Origin: CAMLDH01 sp966250375
GTDB lineage: Bacteria; Pseudomonadota; Gammaproteobacteria; Burkholderiales; Burkholderiaceae_D
DNA length: 47,710 bases
Assembly: GCA_966250375.1 (NCBI GenBank)
Contig: CBINHE010000024.1
Coordinates: 1 to 47,710, forward strand
Reading direction: 5' to 3'
The notes under the pieces: model-generated
Databases searched by the model: none
What the model was told of the DNA's origin: nothing
The model's input: the letters and a program-made list of their open reading frames with translations, nothing else
Shown: piece by piece, positions 9,394 through 18,546 of the stretch
Position numbering within the stretch: position 1 is the stretch's first letter
Layout: each line of letters begins with the position of its first letter
Program-made: the position numbers and the translations under genes

Positions 9394-10590
9394 ATGCGTA
9401 TATTCCTCTGGCTCCTTGCCTTGTTTGCCACCGCGATCGGACTCGCTTTAGCCGCCCGTTTCAATCCAGGTAACGTCGTGCTGTTTTATCCGCCGTATCG
9501 CATCGACCTATCGCTCAATTTTTTCCTGCTGCTGGCGCTGCTGCTGTTCGTGTTCCTGTATGTCATCCTGAATACCATACGCAGCACGCAGGAAATGCCG
9601 GTGAAGGTGGCGGCGTATCGCAAGGAAAAGCGAGAACGTGAAGGCAATCGCGCATTGCGCGATGCGTTGAAAGCGCTGTTCGAAGGCCGTTTCGGCCATG
9701 CGGAAAAAGCTGCCCGGCGCGCTGCCGAAAGCCCGGACAACGCGGGATTGTCCGCATTGATCGGCGCTCGCGCGGCACATCGCATGCGTCAATCGGATCG
9801 CAGGGATGCATGGCTTGCGACGGTGAAGGACGACAATTCGCTCAAGGCGGCACGCCTGATGACTTCGATCGAATTGCTGGTCGATGAACACCGTCCAGAC
9901 GTCGCATTGGATGCAGTCAAGGAATTGAATGCTAGCGGAACGCGCCATATTCATGCATTGCGTCTGGCGCTGAAGGCAAATCAGCGCGCGGGCAATTGGT
10001 CGGAAGTGTTGCGCCTGGTGCGTTCGCTGGACAAGCATAATGCACTGCATCCGACCTTGTCGCGGCGCTTGCGCGAACTGGCTTATGAAGACCTGTTGTC
10101 CAATTCTACTTACGATGCGGAGGCGATTCACCGTGTATGGACAACTGTCCCTGCCGTTGATCGGGTGAAGCCCTTCGTTGCGGTACGGGCAGCAGATGCG
10201 TTCAACGCGCGCGGTCTGCATGAGGACGCATGTGCGGTGGTGGAAAAGGCGCTGGCGGTGGAATGGGACGATCGGTTGGTGCGCGCATATCGTGATTCCG
10301 CTGGCGCGGAAGGTTCACACGCGTTGTTGGCGCAAATTGAACGTTGCGAAGATTGGATCAGCCAGCGCCCGACCGACCCGGAATTGGCGCTTACGCTGGG
10401 AACCTTGTGCTTGAAGCAAAAGCTTTGGGGCAAGGCGCAACGCCATCTCGAGCAGGCACTGTCCGACGCAACCGAGTCCGGCATGGTGCGCGAAGTTCAC
10501 CTGAAACTGGCGCAATTGCATGAGGCATTGGGCCAGGCCGAACAGGCGGAAGCGCATTACAGGCAATGTGCATTGGCAACGATGCTGTGA
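9394..10590 (+). CDS. hemY: HemY-like TPR membrane protein
   Basis: A 398-residue protein of the proteobacterial HemY type (COG3071), distinct from the Bacillus HemY oxidase. Two N-terminal hydrophobic segments (about residues 1-20 and 38-62) precede a TPR-rich soluble region. The motifs RFGHAEKAARRAAE and the C-terminal repeat LTLGTLCLKQKLWGKAQRHL are typical. It lies 8 bases after hemX and ends the hem operon. Its role in late heme metabolism is inferred only from its conserved position. Confidence 0.9.
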   Translation: MRIFLWLLALFATAIGLALAARFNPGNVVLFYPPYRIDLSLNFFLLLALLLFVFLYVILNTIRSTQEMPVKVAAYRKEKREREGNRALRDALKALFEGRFGHAEKAARRAAESPDNAGLSALIGARAAHRMRQSDRRDAWLATVKDDNSLKAARLMTSIELLVDEHRPDVALDAVKELNASGTRHIHALRLALKANQRAGNWSEVLRLVRSLDKHNALHPTLSRRLRELAYEDLLSNSTYDAEAIHRVWTTVPAVDRVKPFVAVRAADAFNARGLHEDACAVVEKALAVEWDDRLVRAYRDSAGAEGSHALLAQIERCEDWISQRPTDPELALTLGTLCLKQKLWGKAQRHLEQALSDATESGMVREVHLKLAQLHEALGQAEQAEAHYRQCALATML

Positions 10591-10691
10591 TTCGCAATGA
10601 TTTTCCTGTGCCGGCAATCGGGCCGTTGTCAAAATAATTATATAAAGCAAAATACCAAAAGCAATGGCTTTGGAATTGTGATGCTGCGATG

Positions 10692-10720
10692 CATAGTTAG
10701 CAAATGAAAAACGCTATAAT
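10692..10720 (+). promoter_or_regulatory. candidate promoter of ppa
   Basis: A consensus TATAAT lies at 10715-10720 in an AT-rich stretch, 41 bases before the ppa ATG. The expected -35 region (about 10692-10697, CATAGT) is a poor match to TTGACA, so only the -10 element is convincing. Confidence 0.45.
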
Positions 10721-10761
10721 TTACGGTTTACAAGATTATTTTTTACCAATGAGAAAGCACC

Positions 10762-11310
10762 ATGAGCCTTAATAACGTTTCCGCCGGCCGTGATCTGCCG
10801 AACGATTTCAATGTCATTATCGAAATCCCGATGAATGCTGACCCGATCAAGTACGAGGTCGATAAAGAGTCCGGCGCGATTTTCGTTGATCGCTTCATGG
10901 GTACCGCGATGCATTACCCATGCAACTACGGCTATATCCCGCATACCATTTCGGATGATGGCGATCCAGTCGACGTATTGGTGATCACGCCGTTTCCCCT
11001 GTTTCCCGGCGTTGTCGTACGCTGCCGTCCGATCGGCGTACTGAAGATGACCGACGAAGCCGGCGGCGATGCGAAAGTGCTGGCCGTGCCGGTCGACAAG
11101 ATCCTGCCTATCTACAAGCACTGGCAAAAGCCGGAAGACATAAATGAGCTGCGTCTGAAGCAAATCCAGCACTTTTTTGAGCACTATAAAGATCTCGAAC
11201 AGGGAAAATGGGTCAAGATCGAAGGCTGGTTCGGTCAAGACGAAGCAAAAGCGGAAATCATGTCGGGCATCACGGCTTACAATAAGGCGGCGAGCAAACC
11301 CAATTTCTAA
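10762..11310 (+). CDS. ppa: inorganic pyrophosphatase (family I)
   Basis: Soluble Mg2+-dependent enzyme that hydrolyses pyrophosphate to phosphate and so drives biosynthetic reactions. The protein has 182 residues, the normal length for bacterial family I. It shows EIPMNADPIKYEVDKESG, the metal-binding signature DGDPVDVLV, and YKHWQKPEDI. The gene stands alone behind its own -10 box and ends at a strong hairpin terminator. Confidence 0.97.
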   Translation: MSLNNVSAGRDLPNDFNVIIEIPMNADPIKYEVDKESGAIFVDRFMGTAMHYPCNYGYIPHTISDDGDPVDVLVITPFPLFPGVVVRCRPIGVLKMTDEAGGDAKVLAVPVDKILPIYKHWQKPEDINELRLKQIQHFFEHYKDLEQGKWVKIEGWFGQDEAKAEIMSGITAYNKAASKPNF

Positions 11311-11338
11311 TAAGTTGCGTTTTGTTGGCCGGAGTCTG

Positions 11339-11367
11339 AAAAAAAGCGCACTGCGGTGCGCTTTTTT
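11339..11367. terminator. bidirectional rho-independent terminator, ppa / DMT permease
   Basis: GCGCAC (11346-11351) and GTGCGC (11356-11361) pair around a 4-base loop. An A-run on the left and a T-run on the right extend the stem. Seven As and six Ts flank it, so it can end the plus-strand ppa transcript and the convergent minus-strand gene. Confidence 0.88.
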
Positions 11368-11380
11368 ATTGTCCGCAAAA

Positions 11381-12262
11381 TTATTTTGGTGAAGATAGCG
11401 CAAGCATAATGCGTGGACCCAGCAGGTTGAGCGCCAAGCCACTCAATACCAGCATGCCTGCGGTGATTTTCCACCATTGCAACGGCTCGCCCAATAGGAT
11501 GGCCGCACTCAACATGCCAGTGACCGGAACCAGCAGTGTGAAGGGGGCAACGGTTGCGGTTGGATATTTGCGCATCAGTACCGACCAGATGCCGAAACCC
11601 AGAATCGTATTTGGATACGACTGGAAAAGCACTGCGCCGACCGAAACCCAATTGAGCTGTGCGGCTGCGGCAGCCCATGCGGTCGGCCCTTCAATGAAGG
11701 CGGACGCTATCAACAGTGGCGGCGACGCCAGCAGCGAACCCCATACCACCAATGCCAGTGGATTGATGACACCAATTTTCTTGGTAAAAATATTGGCAAC
11801 TGCCCACGAAAATCCGCCGCCGACCACCATCAGGAAACCGATCACAGTCGCGGTCGATTCCAGATTCAATGCGACCAGTACCATGCCGGAAAGTGCGATC
11901 AATGCGCCCAGCAACTGTGACGGCAATGGCCGTTCGCCCAATACCAGCATCGCCAGCCCGATCGTGAAAAATGCCTGCAACTGAATTACCAGTGATGCTA
12001 GACCAGGAGGTAATCCCAGCTTCATGCCGGAGAACAGCAAAGTGAATTGCAACGCGAACTGAAACATCGCATAGCCTGCAAGCAGCTTCCAGGGTACCGC
12101 CGGACGCTTGATGAAGAACACCATCGGCAACGCCGCGAAGGTGAAGCGGAGCGCGGTAAACAAGATCGGCGGCAGCCCCTGCAGGCCAATCTTGATCACG
12201 AGAAAATTGAAGCCCCAGATGATGACAGTGACAAGCGCAAGCAGGATATCGCTGGGTTTCAT
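11381..12262 (-). CDS. EamA/DMT-superfamily permease
   Basis: A 293-residue inner-membrane protein with about ten hydrophobic helices arranged as two EamA repeats. The first begins LLALVTVIIWGFNFLVIKIG and the second around WAVANIFTKKIG. PNTILGFGIWSVL and LLVPVTGMLSAAILLGE are typical of the family. DMT permeases export or import small metabolites, and the substrate cannot be told from sequence. The gene is convergent with ppa and shares its terminator. Confidence 0.88.
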   Translation of the reverse strand: MKPSDILLALVTVIIWGFNFLVIKIGLQGLPPILFTALRFTFAALPMVFFIKRPAVPWKLLAGYAMFQFALQFTLLFSGMKLGLPPGLASLVIQLQAFFTIGLAMLVLGERPLPSQLLGALIALSGMVLVALNLESTATVIGFLMVVGGGFSWAVANIFTKKIGVINPLALVVWGSLLASPPLLIASAFIEGPTAWAAAAAQLNWVSVGAVLFQSYPNTILGFGIWSVLMRKYPTATVAPFTLLVPVTGMLSAAILLGEPLQWWKITAGMLVLSGLALNLLGPRIMLALSSPK

Positions 12263-12428
12263 GGCAGACGGAGGGGAGTTTGAAAAGTTAAGACAGATTG
12301 TATTGTTTCTGTTCAGTGCGCTGGATATTGGAATTGCAAAATAATCCTGATCTGCTTTTGGCTGGCGTACGGAATGTGGCAGAAATAGTGGCTCCCGATC
12401 GCTGCGCAGATATCTGGGGAAATTCGCT

Positions 12429-13451
12429 CTAATGCCGCCACGTGAGGTACGCGGCAGTCAGCGCAACTGCCATGGCGGAAGCTGAACTCGCCAGCCATGC
12501 GAACTTGCGTCCGTTGGTGTGGGGGCGGGATAACATGGTTTTCTCTGCCGCCGGAAGTGATTTTTTGATACGGCGTGCGCGTCGCTCATGTGTCAGATAG
12601 CGCTTTACGTCCAGTGCCATTTCTTCCGTGCTTTGATAGCGTTTTTCCGGTCGCTTGCTCATCGCTTTCATCACTATCTGGGATAGCGCCGCCGGTATCG
12701 TCGGATTGATGTCGTGCGGCGCCTGTGGCGCCTTGTAGGCAATCAGTTGCAAAAGCTCATCAGTCCCGGTGGAATGGAAGGGCTTGCAGCCGGCCAGCAT
12801 CTCATACATTACGGCGCCCAGCGAATAGACATCCGTGCGCGGATCGACCTCTCGTCCCAGCGCCTGTTCGGGCGACATGTAATTGGGTGTACCGAGCAGA
12901 TTGTTGTGAAAAAGCGTGTACGGTTGGTCGATATGCTCCGACTGATTCGACAGGCGATTCGGCGCGCGCGCAATGCCAAAATCGACGACTTTCGGTTGTT
13001 GGTCTCCAACCATGAAAATATTGGCCGGTTTGATATCGCGATGGATCACGCCATTCTTGTGTGCATACTTCAAGGCATCGGCTATTTTCCAGATGATGGA
13101 GGCGATTTCCTTGTGGCTGAATTTGTGACCCTTATCCAATAATTTGCTGAGCTCGCGGCCTTGCAAATATTCCATTGCAATGAACATCGTGTTGCCTTCA
13201 CTCGATGCGTCGTAGATAGTCACGATGTTGGGATGCGACAAGCGACCAGCGGCACGTGCCTCGTTGATGAGTTGGTGTTCGTGCTGTTTTTTTTCGAACG
13301 GCGTCAGTCGGGTGCTGAAGGTCTTGATTGCGACATCGCGATCGATAATCGGGTCGTGTCCCAGATATACGGTGCCGATGGAGCCTCTGCCGAGTTCCTG
13401 CGTAATATAAAAACGTCCGATTCTGCTAATGGCGGGAGGTATGTGGGTCAT
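12429..13451 (-). CDS. Ser/Thr protein kinase with C-terminal membrane anchor
   Basis: A 340-residue Hanks-type (PknB-like) kinase with all catalytic elements: glycine loop GRGSIGTVYLG, Lys43 in VAIK, Glu64, HRDIKPAN (Asp139, Asn144), DFG at 157-159 and the activation segment GTPNYMSPEQ. A single hydrophobic helix lies at about 316-333, followed by only a few residues (LTWRH). There is therefore no periplasmic sensor domain such as PASTA. No phosphatase or FHA gene is adjacent, and the substrates are unknown. The start ATG is at 13449-13451. Confidence 0.92.
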   Translation of the reverse strand: MTHIPPAISRIGRFYITQELGRGSIGTVYLGHDPIIDRDVAIKTFSTRLTPFEKKQHEHQLINEARAAGRLSHPNIVTIYDASSEGNTMFIAMEYLQGRELSKLLDKGHKFSHKEIASIIWKIADALKYAHKNGVIHRDIKPANIFMVGDQQPKVVDFGIARAPNRLSNQSEHIDQPYTLFHNNLLGTPNYMSPEQALGREVDPRTDVYSLGAVMYEMLAGCKPFHSTGTDELLQLIAYKAPQAPHDINPTIPAALSQIVMKAMSKRPEKRYQSTEEMALDVKRYLTHERRARRIKKSLPAAEKTMLSRPHTNGRKFAWLASSASAMAVALTAAYLTWRH

Positions 13452-13536
13452 GGAGCGGCGTAGGGCAGTGTCATCATGCCAAGAGCATGCCTTGAGACAC
13501 TGTTACTTTCAAGTAATTAAATGTTTTTTAAGCCAA

Positions 13537-14682
13537 TTATTCGGGCGGAGGCTTCCGAAAAGGATTGTTTTCATGTAATTCATCGATGTAGGAATCGATC
13601 CCGCCATGTTCCTGTTGCAGAAAGCGCTCGATTGCATCGGCGAATGCCGGTTGTGCCAGCCAATGGGCGGACCAGGTTTTTTGCGGCAGAAAGCCGCGCG
13701 CCATCTTGTGTTCCCCTTGCGCGCCTCCTTCGAAGCATTGAATCCGCTGTGCTATGCAGAACTCTAATGGCTGGTAATACGCGGTTTCAAAATGCAGGCA
13801 GGGTACCTCTTCAATCGTGCCCCAGTAGCGGCCGTACAAGGTCTGGTCGGTGTGGATCAATAGCGACGAGGCGATCGGTTGACCGTCGCGCTCGGCGACA
13901 ATCAGCAGGATGTTTTGCGGCATGCCGGTGCCGATCCGCAAAAAGAATGCCAGATTCAAATACGGCGTTGAATAGTGCGCTGCATACGTCCGATCGTAAC
14001 AACGTTTGAAGAAACGCCAATCGGCCTCGGTCGCTTGGACACCCGGCACCAAGCGAAAGGTAACACCCGCTTCTTGTACCTTGCGGCGTTCAGCGCGGAT
14101 ATTCTTTCGTTTCTTGCGTTCCAGCCGCGCCAGAAAATCATCGAAATTGTCGTAGCCCTCGTTCAACCAATGGAACTGGACGCCGGTGCGCAACATGAAG
14201 CCTGCCTGTTTCAGTGCTTCCGCCTGCTCCTGCGGCGGATACAGGATATGGGTGGAGGACAGGCCATTGTCCTTTTGCAGCGACCTCAGTGCTCGGATCA
14301 GCGCCGCCATGGAGGGGCTGTCTCGCGCCAACAGCCGGCTGCCGGTCACCGGCGTAAATGGAATTGCCGACAACAGTTTGGGGTAATACTCGAGGCCGTG
14401 TCTTTGATAGGCATCGGCCCACGCCCAATCGAATACGTATTCGCCGTAGGAATGGCTCTTCACGTACAAAGGCAGCGCGCCTTCCAGTTGATCGGCGCGC
14501 CACAGCGTCAGATACTGCGCTTGCCAGCCTGATTTCGCGGATGCGCAACCAGTCTCGTGCAATGCATCGAGGAACGCAAAGGACAGAAAGGGATTGGCTT
14601 CCGCTTGCATGCCGACCAACGCGTCCCACGCAGGCTGGCCGATTTCAGACAGAGAAGAAACAATACGCGTGCGATAATTCAC
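13537..14682 (-). CDS. COG3146/DUF482-type GNAT acyltransferase
   Basis: A 381-residue protein of the family annotated GNAT N-acetyltransferase or 'peptidogalycan biosynthesis protein' (COG3146). Visible signatures are NPFLSFAFLDALHETG near the N-terminus, FTPVTGSRLLA, the basic stretch RKKRKNIRAERRKV, and GAQGEHKMARGFLPQKTWSAHW near the end. The fold is FemAB/GNAT-like; the acyl donor and acceptor are not established. It is transcribed divergently from nadE with a 40-base gap. Confidence 0.87.
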   Translation of the reverse strand: MNYRTRIVSSLSEIGQPAWDALVGMQAEANPFLSFAFLDALHETGCASAKSGWQAQYLTLWRADQLEGALPLYVKSHSYGEYVFDWAWADAYQRHGLEYYPKLLSAIPFTPVTGSRLLARDSPSMAALIRALRSLQKDNGLSSTHILYPPQEQAEALKQAGFMLRTGVQFHWLNEGYDNFDDFLARLERKKRKNIRAERRKVQEAGVTFRLVPGVQATEADWRFFKRCYDRTYAAHYSTPYLNLAFFLRIGTGMPQNILLIVAERDGQPIASSLLIHTDQTLYGRYWGTIEEVPCLHFETAYYQPLEFCIAQRIQCFEGGAQGEHKMARGFLPQKTWSAHWLAQPAFADAIERFLQQEHGGIDSYIDELHENNPFRKPPPE

Positions 14683-14722
14683 TACTGGATTTCCGCCTCA
14701 TTACAAAGATTCAATCGCCGCC

Positions 14723-16339
14723 ATGACAGTAAAAGTCGCCATCGCCCAAATCAACAGCATCGTCGGAGACTTTGCCAGCAATCGTGCCAAAATCGTCGAA
14801 TTTTCCCGCCGCGCCGCCGAGCTGGGCGCCGATATCGTATTAACACCAGAATTAGCACTAGCCGGATATCCACCGGAAGACCTGTTATTACGTCAATCAT
14901 TTTACGCAAAAACTGCCGAGGCGTTTGACGTACTCATCGCTGAACTTGCTGCGTTCAAAGATTTGCATGTGGTTATCGGGCATCCGATTTCCCAGGACAG
15001 CGCGCGATTCAATGCTGCATCCGTCGTCGTCAATGGCAAGCTGCTTGGCACGTATCACAAGAGTGACTTGCCGAACGATACAGTGTTCGATGAAAAGCGC
15101 TACTTTTCTCCAGGAGCCGAGGCTTTTGTATTTGCCGTAAAAGGTATCCGCTTCGGCCTCAACATTTGCGAAGACACGTGGTTCCCGCAAGCGCCGGCGC
15201 GCGCCAAAGCGGCGGGGGCGCAGGTATTGCTGGTGCCGAACGGCTCGCCATATCACATGAAAAAGCAGCATCTGCGGCATGACGTGATGCGCGCCAATGT
15301 CATTTCACAGGGATTGGGCCTGGTATATGCCAATCTGGTGGGCGGCCAGGACGAATTGATTTTCGATGGCAATTCATTCGTGATGAATGACCAGGGAGCG
15401 GTTTGCGCGCAACTAAAACACTTTGAAGAAGATCTGCAGATTATCGAGTTCGATGGCGCGCATCCGGTATCGAGCAACATCGCCGCCGAGCTGTCGCTTG
15501 AGGCGCAAGTGTACAAGGCGCTGGTATTGGGGGTGCGGGATTACATCGGCAAGAACGGATTTTCCGGGGCCATTATCGGCTTGTCCGGCGGCGTGGATTC
15601 GGCATTGACGCTGGCTGTCGCGGTCGATGCGCTGGGTGCCGCCAAGGTACGTACCGTGATGATGCCGTCACCCTATACCGCCGAAATATCCTGGGTCGAC
15701 TCGCGCGATATGGCGCAGCGCGTCGGCGTACGTTATGACGAAGTGCCGATTAACGACTGTTTTGCGGCATTTCGCAAGACACTGGCGGACGAATTCGAGG
15801 GATTGCCGGAAGATACCACTGAAGAAAACATCCAGGCTCGCATCCGCGGTACGATATTAATGGCATTGTCCAACAAGCATGGTGCAATCGTTCTGACGAC
15901 CGGCAACAAGAGTGAAATGGCAGTGGGATACTGTACGCTGTACGGTGATATGGCAGGCGGTTTCGCGGTAATCAAGGATATCGCGAAGACACTGGTCTAC
16001 CGCTTGTGCGAGTACCGTAACACGATTTCCGATGTGATTCCGCAGCGCATTCTGACGCGCGCACCGTCCGCCGAGTTGCGTCCCGATCAGGTCGATCAGG
16101 ATTCGTTGCCGCCGTATGAAGTGCTGGATGCCATCATGCAGATGTACATGGAGGAGAATCGCGGAATTGCCGAGATTCTCGCCGCCGGTTATCGCAAGGA
16201 AGATGTGGAGCGCGTGACGCGCCTCATCAAGATCAATGAATACAAGCGGCGCCAAGCACCGGTCGGCATTCGTGTCACACACCGCGCATTCGGGCGCGAC
16301 TGGCGTTATCCGATCACATCGCGGTTTCGTGAATCTTGA
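14723..16339 (+). CDS. nadE: glutamine-dependent NAD+ synthetase
   Basis: Converts deamido-NAD to NAD using glutamine and ATP. The protein is 538 residues with two domains. The N-terminal nitrilase-type glutaminase has the triad Glu43 (TPELALAGYPPED), Lys113 (YHKSDLPN) and Cys149 (NICEDTWF). The C-terminal ATP-pyrophosphatase synthetase has SGGVDSA starting at Ser288. The start is the ATG at 14723 (MTVKVAIAQIN). It lies 38 bases upstream of the PII gene, a pairing also seen in other betaproteobacteria. Confidence 0.97.
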   Translation: MTVKVAIAQINSIVGDFASNRAKIVEFSRRAAELGADIVLTPELALAGYPPEDLLLRQSFYAKTAEAFDVLIAELAAFKDLHVVIGHPISQDSARFNAASVVVNGKLLGTYHKSDLPNDTVFDEKRYFSPGAEAFVFAVKGIRFGLNICEDTWFPQAPARAKAAGAQVLLVPNGSPYHMKKQHLRHDVMRANVISQGLGLVYANLVGGQDELIFDGNSFVMNDQGAVCAQLKHFEEDLQIIEFDGAHPVSSNIAAELSLEAQVYKALVLGVRDYIGKNGFSGAIIGLSGGVDSALTLAVAVDALGAAKVRTVMMPSPYTAEISWVDSRDMAQRVGVRYDEVPINDCFAAFRKTLADEFEGLPEDTTEENIQARIRGTILMALSNKHGAIVLTTGNKSEMAVGYCTLYGDMAGGFAVIKDIAKTLVYRLCEYRNTISDVIPQRILTRAPSAELRPDQVDQDSLPPYEVLDAIMQMYMEENRGIAEILAAGYRKEDVERVTRLIKINEYKRRQAPVGIRVTHRAFGRDWRYPITSRFRES

Positions 16340-16377
16340 TCAGGGCTACAGGCTGAAATTCAAACGAAGGAGTTGTC

Positions 16378-16716
16378 ATGAAACAAATTACTGCAATTAT
16401 CAAGCCATTCAAGCTGGATGAAGTGCGCGAAGCGCTGGCCGAAGTTGGTATCAGCGGCTTGACCGTCACCGAGGTAAAAGGCTTTGGCCGCCAGAAAGGG
16501 CATACCGAGTTGTATCGCGGTGCCGAATATGTGGTCGACTTTTTGCCGAAGGTGAAAATTGAGGCAGTGGTCGAGGAAAAGGTGGCCGATCAGGCGGTAG
16601 ACGCGATCATCAAGGCGGCTCGTACCGGCAAGATCGGCGATGGGAAGATCTTTGTGCGTAGCGTGGAGCAGGTGATCCGTATCCGTACCGGTGAGACGGG
16701 ACCGGACGCTGTCTGA
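16378..16716 (+). CDS. glnB: nitrogen regulatory protein P-II
   Basis: A 112-residue trimeric signal protein that senses 2-oxoglutarate, ATP/ADP and, through uridylylation, glutamine. MKQITAIIKPFKLDEV, the T-loop with Tyr51 (GAEYVVDF, the uridylylation site) and the C-terminal signature TGKIGDGKIFV are all intact. A good ribosome site AAGGAG sits 6 bases before the ATG. No amtB gene lies beside it, which favours GlnB over GlnK, and the nadE neighbour agrees. Confidence 0.93.
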   Translation: MKQITAIIKPFKLDEVREALAEVGISGLTVTEVKGFGRQKGHTELYRGAEYVVDFLPKVKIEAVVEEKVADQAVDAIIKAARTGKIGDGKIFVRSVEQVIRIRTGETGPDAV

Positions 16717-16762
16717 ACCTGAATCGAATTGAATTTGTAGTCTGGGGCGAAGCAGGGAATTC

Positions 16763-16836
16763 GTGGAGCACTGCTCCACGCCTGCCTGCGTGGCACTATG
16801 CGCCTGCAAGCGCATACAGATCCTGCAAGGGGGCGA
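16763..16836. repeat. cluster of short palindromes between glnB and smr
   Basis: The 174-base gap between the convergent glnB and smr genes holds consecutive perfect hairpins. These are GTGGAG/CTCCAC (16763-16768, 16774-16779), CCACGC/GCGTGG overlapping it, ATGCGC/GCGCAT (16798-16803, 16810-16815) and GGCGAAG/CTTCGCC (about 16822-16836). There is no U-tract, so these are not ordinary terminators. They may protect mRNA 3' ends or be an extragenic palindromic repeat. Confidence 0.5.
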
Positions 16837-16890
16837 AGCCTTCGCCAAGTACCCGGCTTATGTTTCACTCGCCATTTTGTCAGGATGCTG

Positions 16891-17535
16891 TTAGCTATGT
16901 GCTTTCAACAAAACAACTAGCGCGCCTGCTCCACCATCGGCGGCTCTCGCCTGGCAAAACGCAATAACTTCATCCTTCTGCACTAGCCAGTTCCGCACCT
17001 TGTTCTTCAGTACAGGTTCCTTGTTGATGGAACCTAAACCTTTGCCGTGAATGACGCGCACGCAGCGCAGGCCGCGCTTGCCGACATTGCGCAGAAATTC
17101 CACCAGCGCTTCGCGCGCTTCGTCGGTACGCAAGCCATGCAAATCGAGCTGGCTTTGAATCACCCAATGGCCGCGCCGCAATTTGCGCAGCGTATCCGGG
17201 CCAATGCCATTGCGCGAAAAACTCAATGCTTCATCGGTATCGAGCAAGGTTTCGACGCTGAACTCATCCGATAACGATTCCTGTAATGCCGCCTGTTCGT
17301 CTGCCAGATGCTGACGTGCGACCGGCTGTGGGCGCGGCACGACCGATACGATCTTGTTCGATGGCGCGAGCGGCGCGACATCACCAATGCTGCGGCGGAA
17401 CATGCCGGCATCGACCTGCGCCGCTTGTTCGCGGCGCAGGCGCTCGGCTTCCTCCTCCCGGCGTGCTTCGTCCCGCGCTTTCAAATCCTTGCGCAGCGAC
17501 TTGAGGGCAGAGAAATCCTTGATGGGAGCAGACAT
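16891..17535 (-). CDS. Smr-domain protein
   Basis: A 214-residue protein with a charged, helical N-terminus (SLRKDLKARDEARREEEAE) and a C-terminal Smr domain. The domain has the LDLHGLRTDEAREAL and VRVIHGKGLGS motifs typical of small MutS-related endonuclease/RNA-binding domains. Stand-alone Smr proteins (E. coli SmrA/SmrB, the latter a ribosome-collision endonuclease) have this layout. The role of this copy is not determined. The start ATG is at 17533-17535. Confidence 0.9.
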   Translation of the reverse strand: MSAPIKDFSALKSLRKDLKARDEARREEEAERLRREQAAQVDAGMFRRSIGDVAPLAPSNKIVSVVPRPQPVARQHLADEQAALQESLSDEFSVETLLDTDEALSFSRNGIGPDTLRKLRRGHWVIQSQLDLHGLRTDEAREALVEFLRNVGKRGLRCVRVIHGKGLGSINKEPVLKNKVRNWLVQKDEVIAFCQARAADGGAGALVVLLKAHS

Positions 17536-17589
17536 GGCGGGTTCTGTTACCGTTTTCCGTTTGTACCTTAGCCCTGGATATGAGGCGCC

Positions 17590-18546
17590 TTATCCTTCCA
17601 GACTTTCCAGATAGCGCTGTGCATCAAGTGCAGCCATGCAGCCCGTGCCGGCGCTGGTTATTGCCTGCCGGTACACGTGATCCTGCACATCGCCAGCCGC
17701 GAATACGCCTGGCACGGTGGTGGCGGTTGCCATGCCTTCCAGGCCGGTCCTGGTCTTGATATACCCATTGTGCATTTCCAGTTGGCCTTGGAAAATGCCG
17801 GTATTCGGCTTGTGGCCGATTGCAATGAAGACCCCGTGCAGCGGAATCGATGTCACGCTATCGTCAGTGACCGATTTGATCCTGATGCCAGTCACGCCGC
17901 TATCGTCGCCGACCACTTCTTCCAGCTTGTGGTTCCATTTGATGTCGACTTTGCCTTCAGTGACTTTTGCCATCAAGCGGTCGATCAGGATCGCTTCGGC
18001 GCGGAATTTATCGCGGCGATGGATCACGGTCACCTTGGTAGCAATATTAGACAAATACAGCGCTTCTTCGACTGCCGTGTTGCCGCCGCCGATGACCGCG
18101 ACTTCCTGCCCGCGATAGAAGAAACCGTCGCAGGTTGCGCATGCCGATACGCCTTTTCCCATGAACGCTTCTTCCGACGGCAAGCCCAGATACTGGGCCG
18201 ATGCGCCGGTCGCAATGATGAGCGAGTCGCAGGTATATTCACCCGAATCACCGATCAACCGAATCGGTTTTTCAGTCAGCTTTGCGGTATGGATATGGTC
18301 GAAGATGATTTCGGTATTGAAGCGCTCTGCATGCTGCAACAGCCGTTGCATCAATTCCGGTCCCTGTACGCCCATCGGGTCGCCCGGCCAGTTTTCCACA
18401 TCGGTCGTGGTCATCAACTGGCCGCCTTGCGCGATGCCGGTAATGAGCACCGGTTTTAAATTGGCGCGCGCCGCATAAACCGCTGCGCTATAACCGGCCG
18501 GACCGGAACCGAGAATCAAGACGTGGGCGTGTTTGGGGGTGATCAT
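17590..18546 (-). CDS. trxB: thioredoxin-disulfide reductase
   Basis: Flavoprotein that reduces thioredoxin with NADPH in the cytosol. The 318 residues include the FAD-binding GSGPAGYSAAVYAARANL, the redox-active Cys136-Ala-Thr-Cys139 followed by DGFF, the NADPH-binding GGGNTAVEEAL and the C-terminal FAAGDVQD. The chosen ATG at 18544-18546 (MITPKHAHVLILG) fits the family. An in-frame TTG 21 codons upstream would add an atypical hydrophobic extension. It is divergent from ftsK, with a 255-base intergenic region. Confidence 0.97.
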   Translation of the reverse strand: MITPKHAHVLILGSGPAGYSAAVYAARANLKPVLITGIAQGGQLMTTTDVENWPGDPMGVQGPELMQRLLQHAERFNTEIIFDHIHTAKLTEKPIRLIGDSGEYTCDSLIIATGASAQYLGLPSEEAFMGKGVSACATCDGFFYRGQEVAVIGGGNTAVEEALYLSNIATKVTVIHRRDKFRAEAILIDRLMAKVTEGKVDIKWNHKLEEVVGDDSGVTGIRIKSVTDDSVTSIPLHGVFIAIGHKPNTGIFQGQLEMHNGYIKTRTGLEGMATATTVPGVFAAGDVQDHVYRQAITSAGTGCMAALDAQRYLESLEG

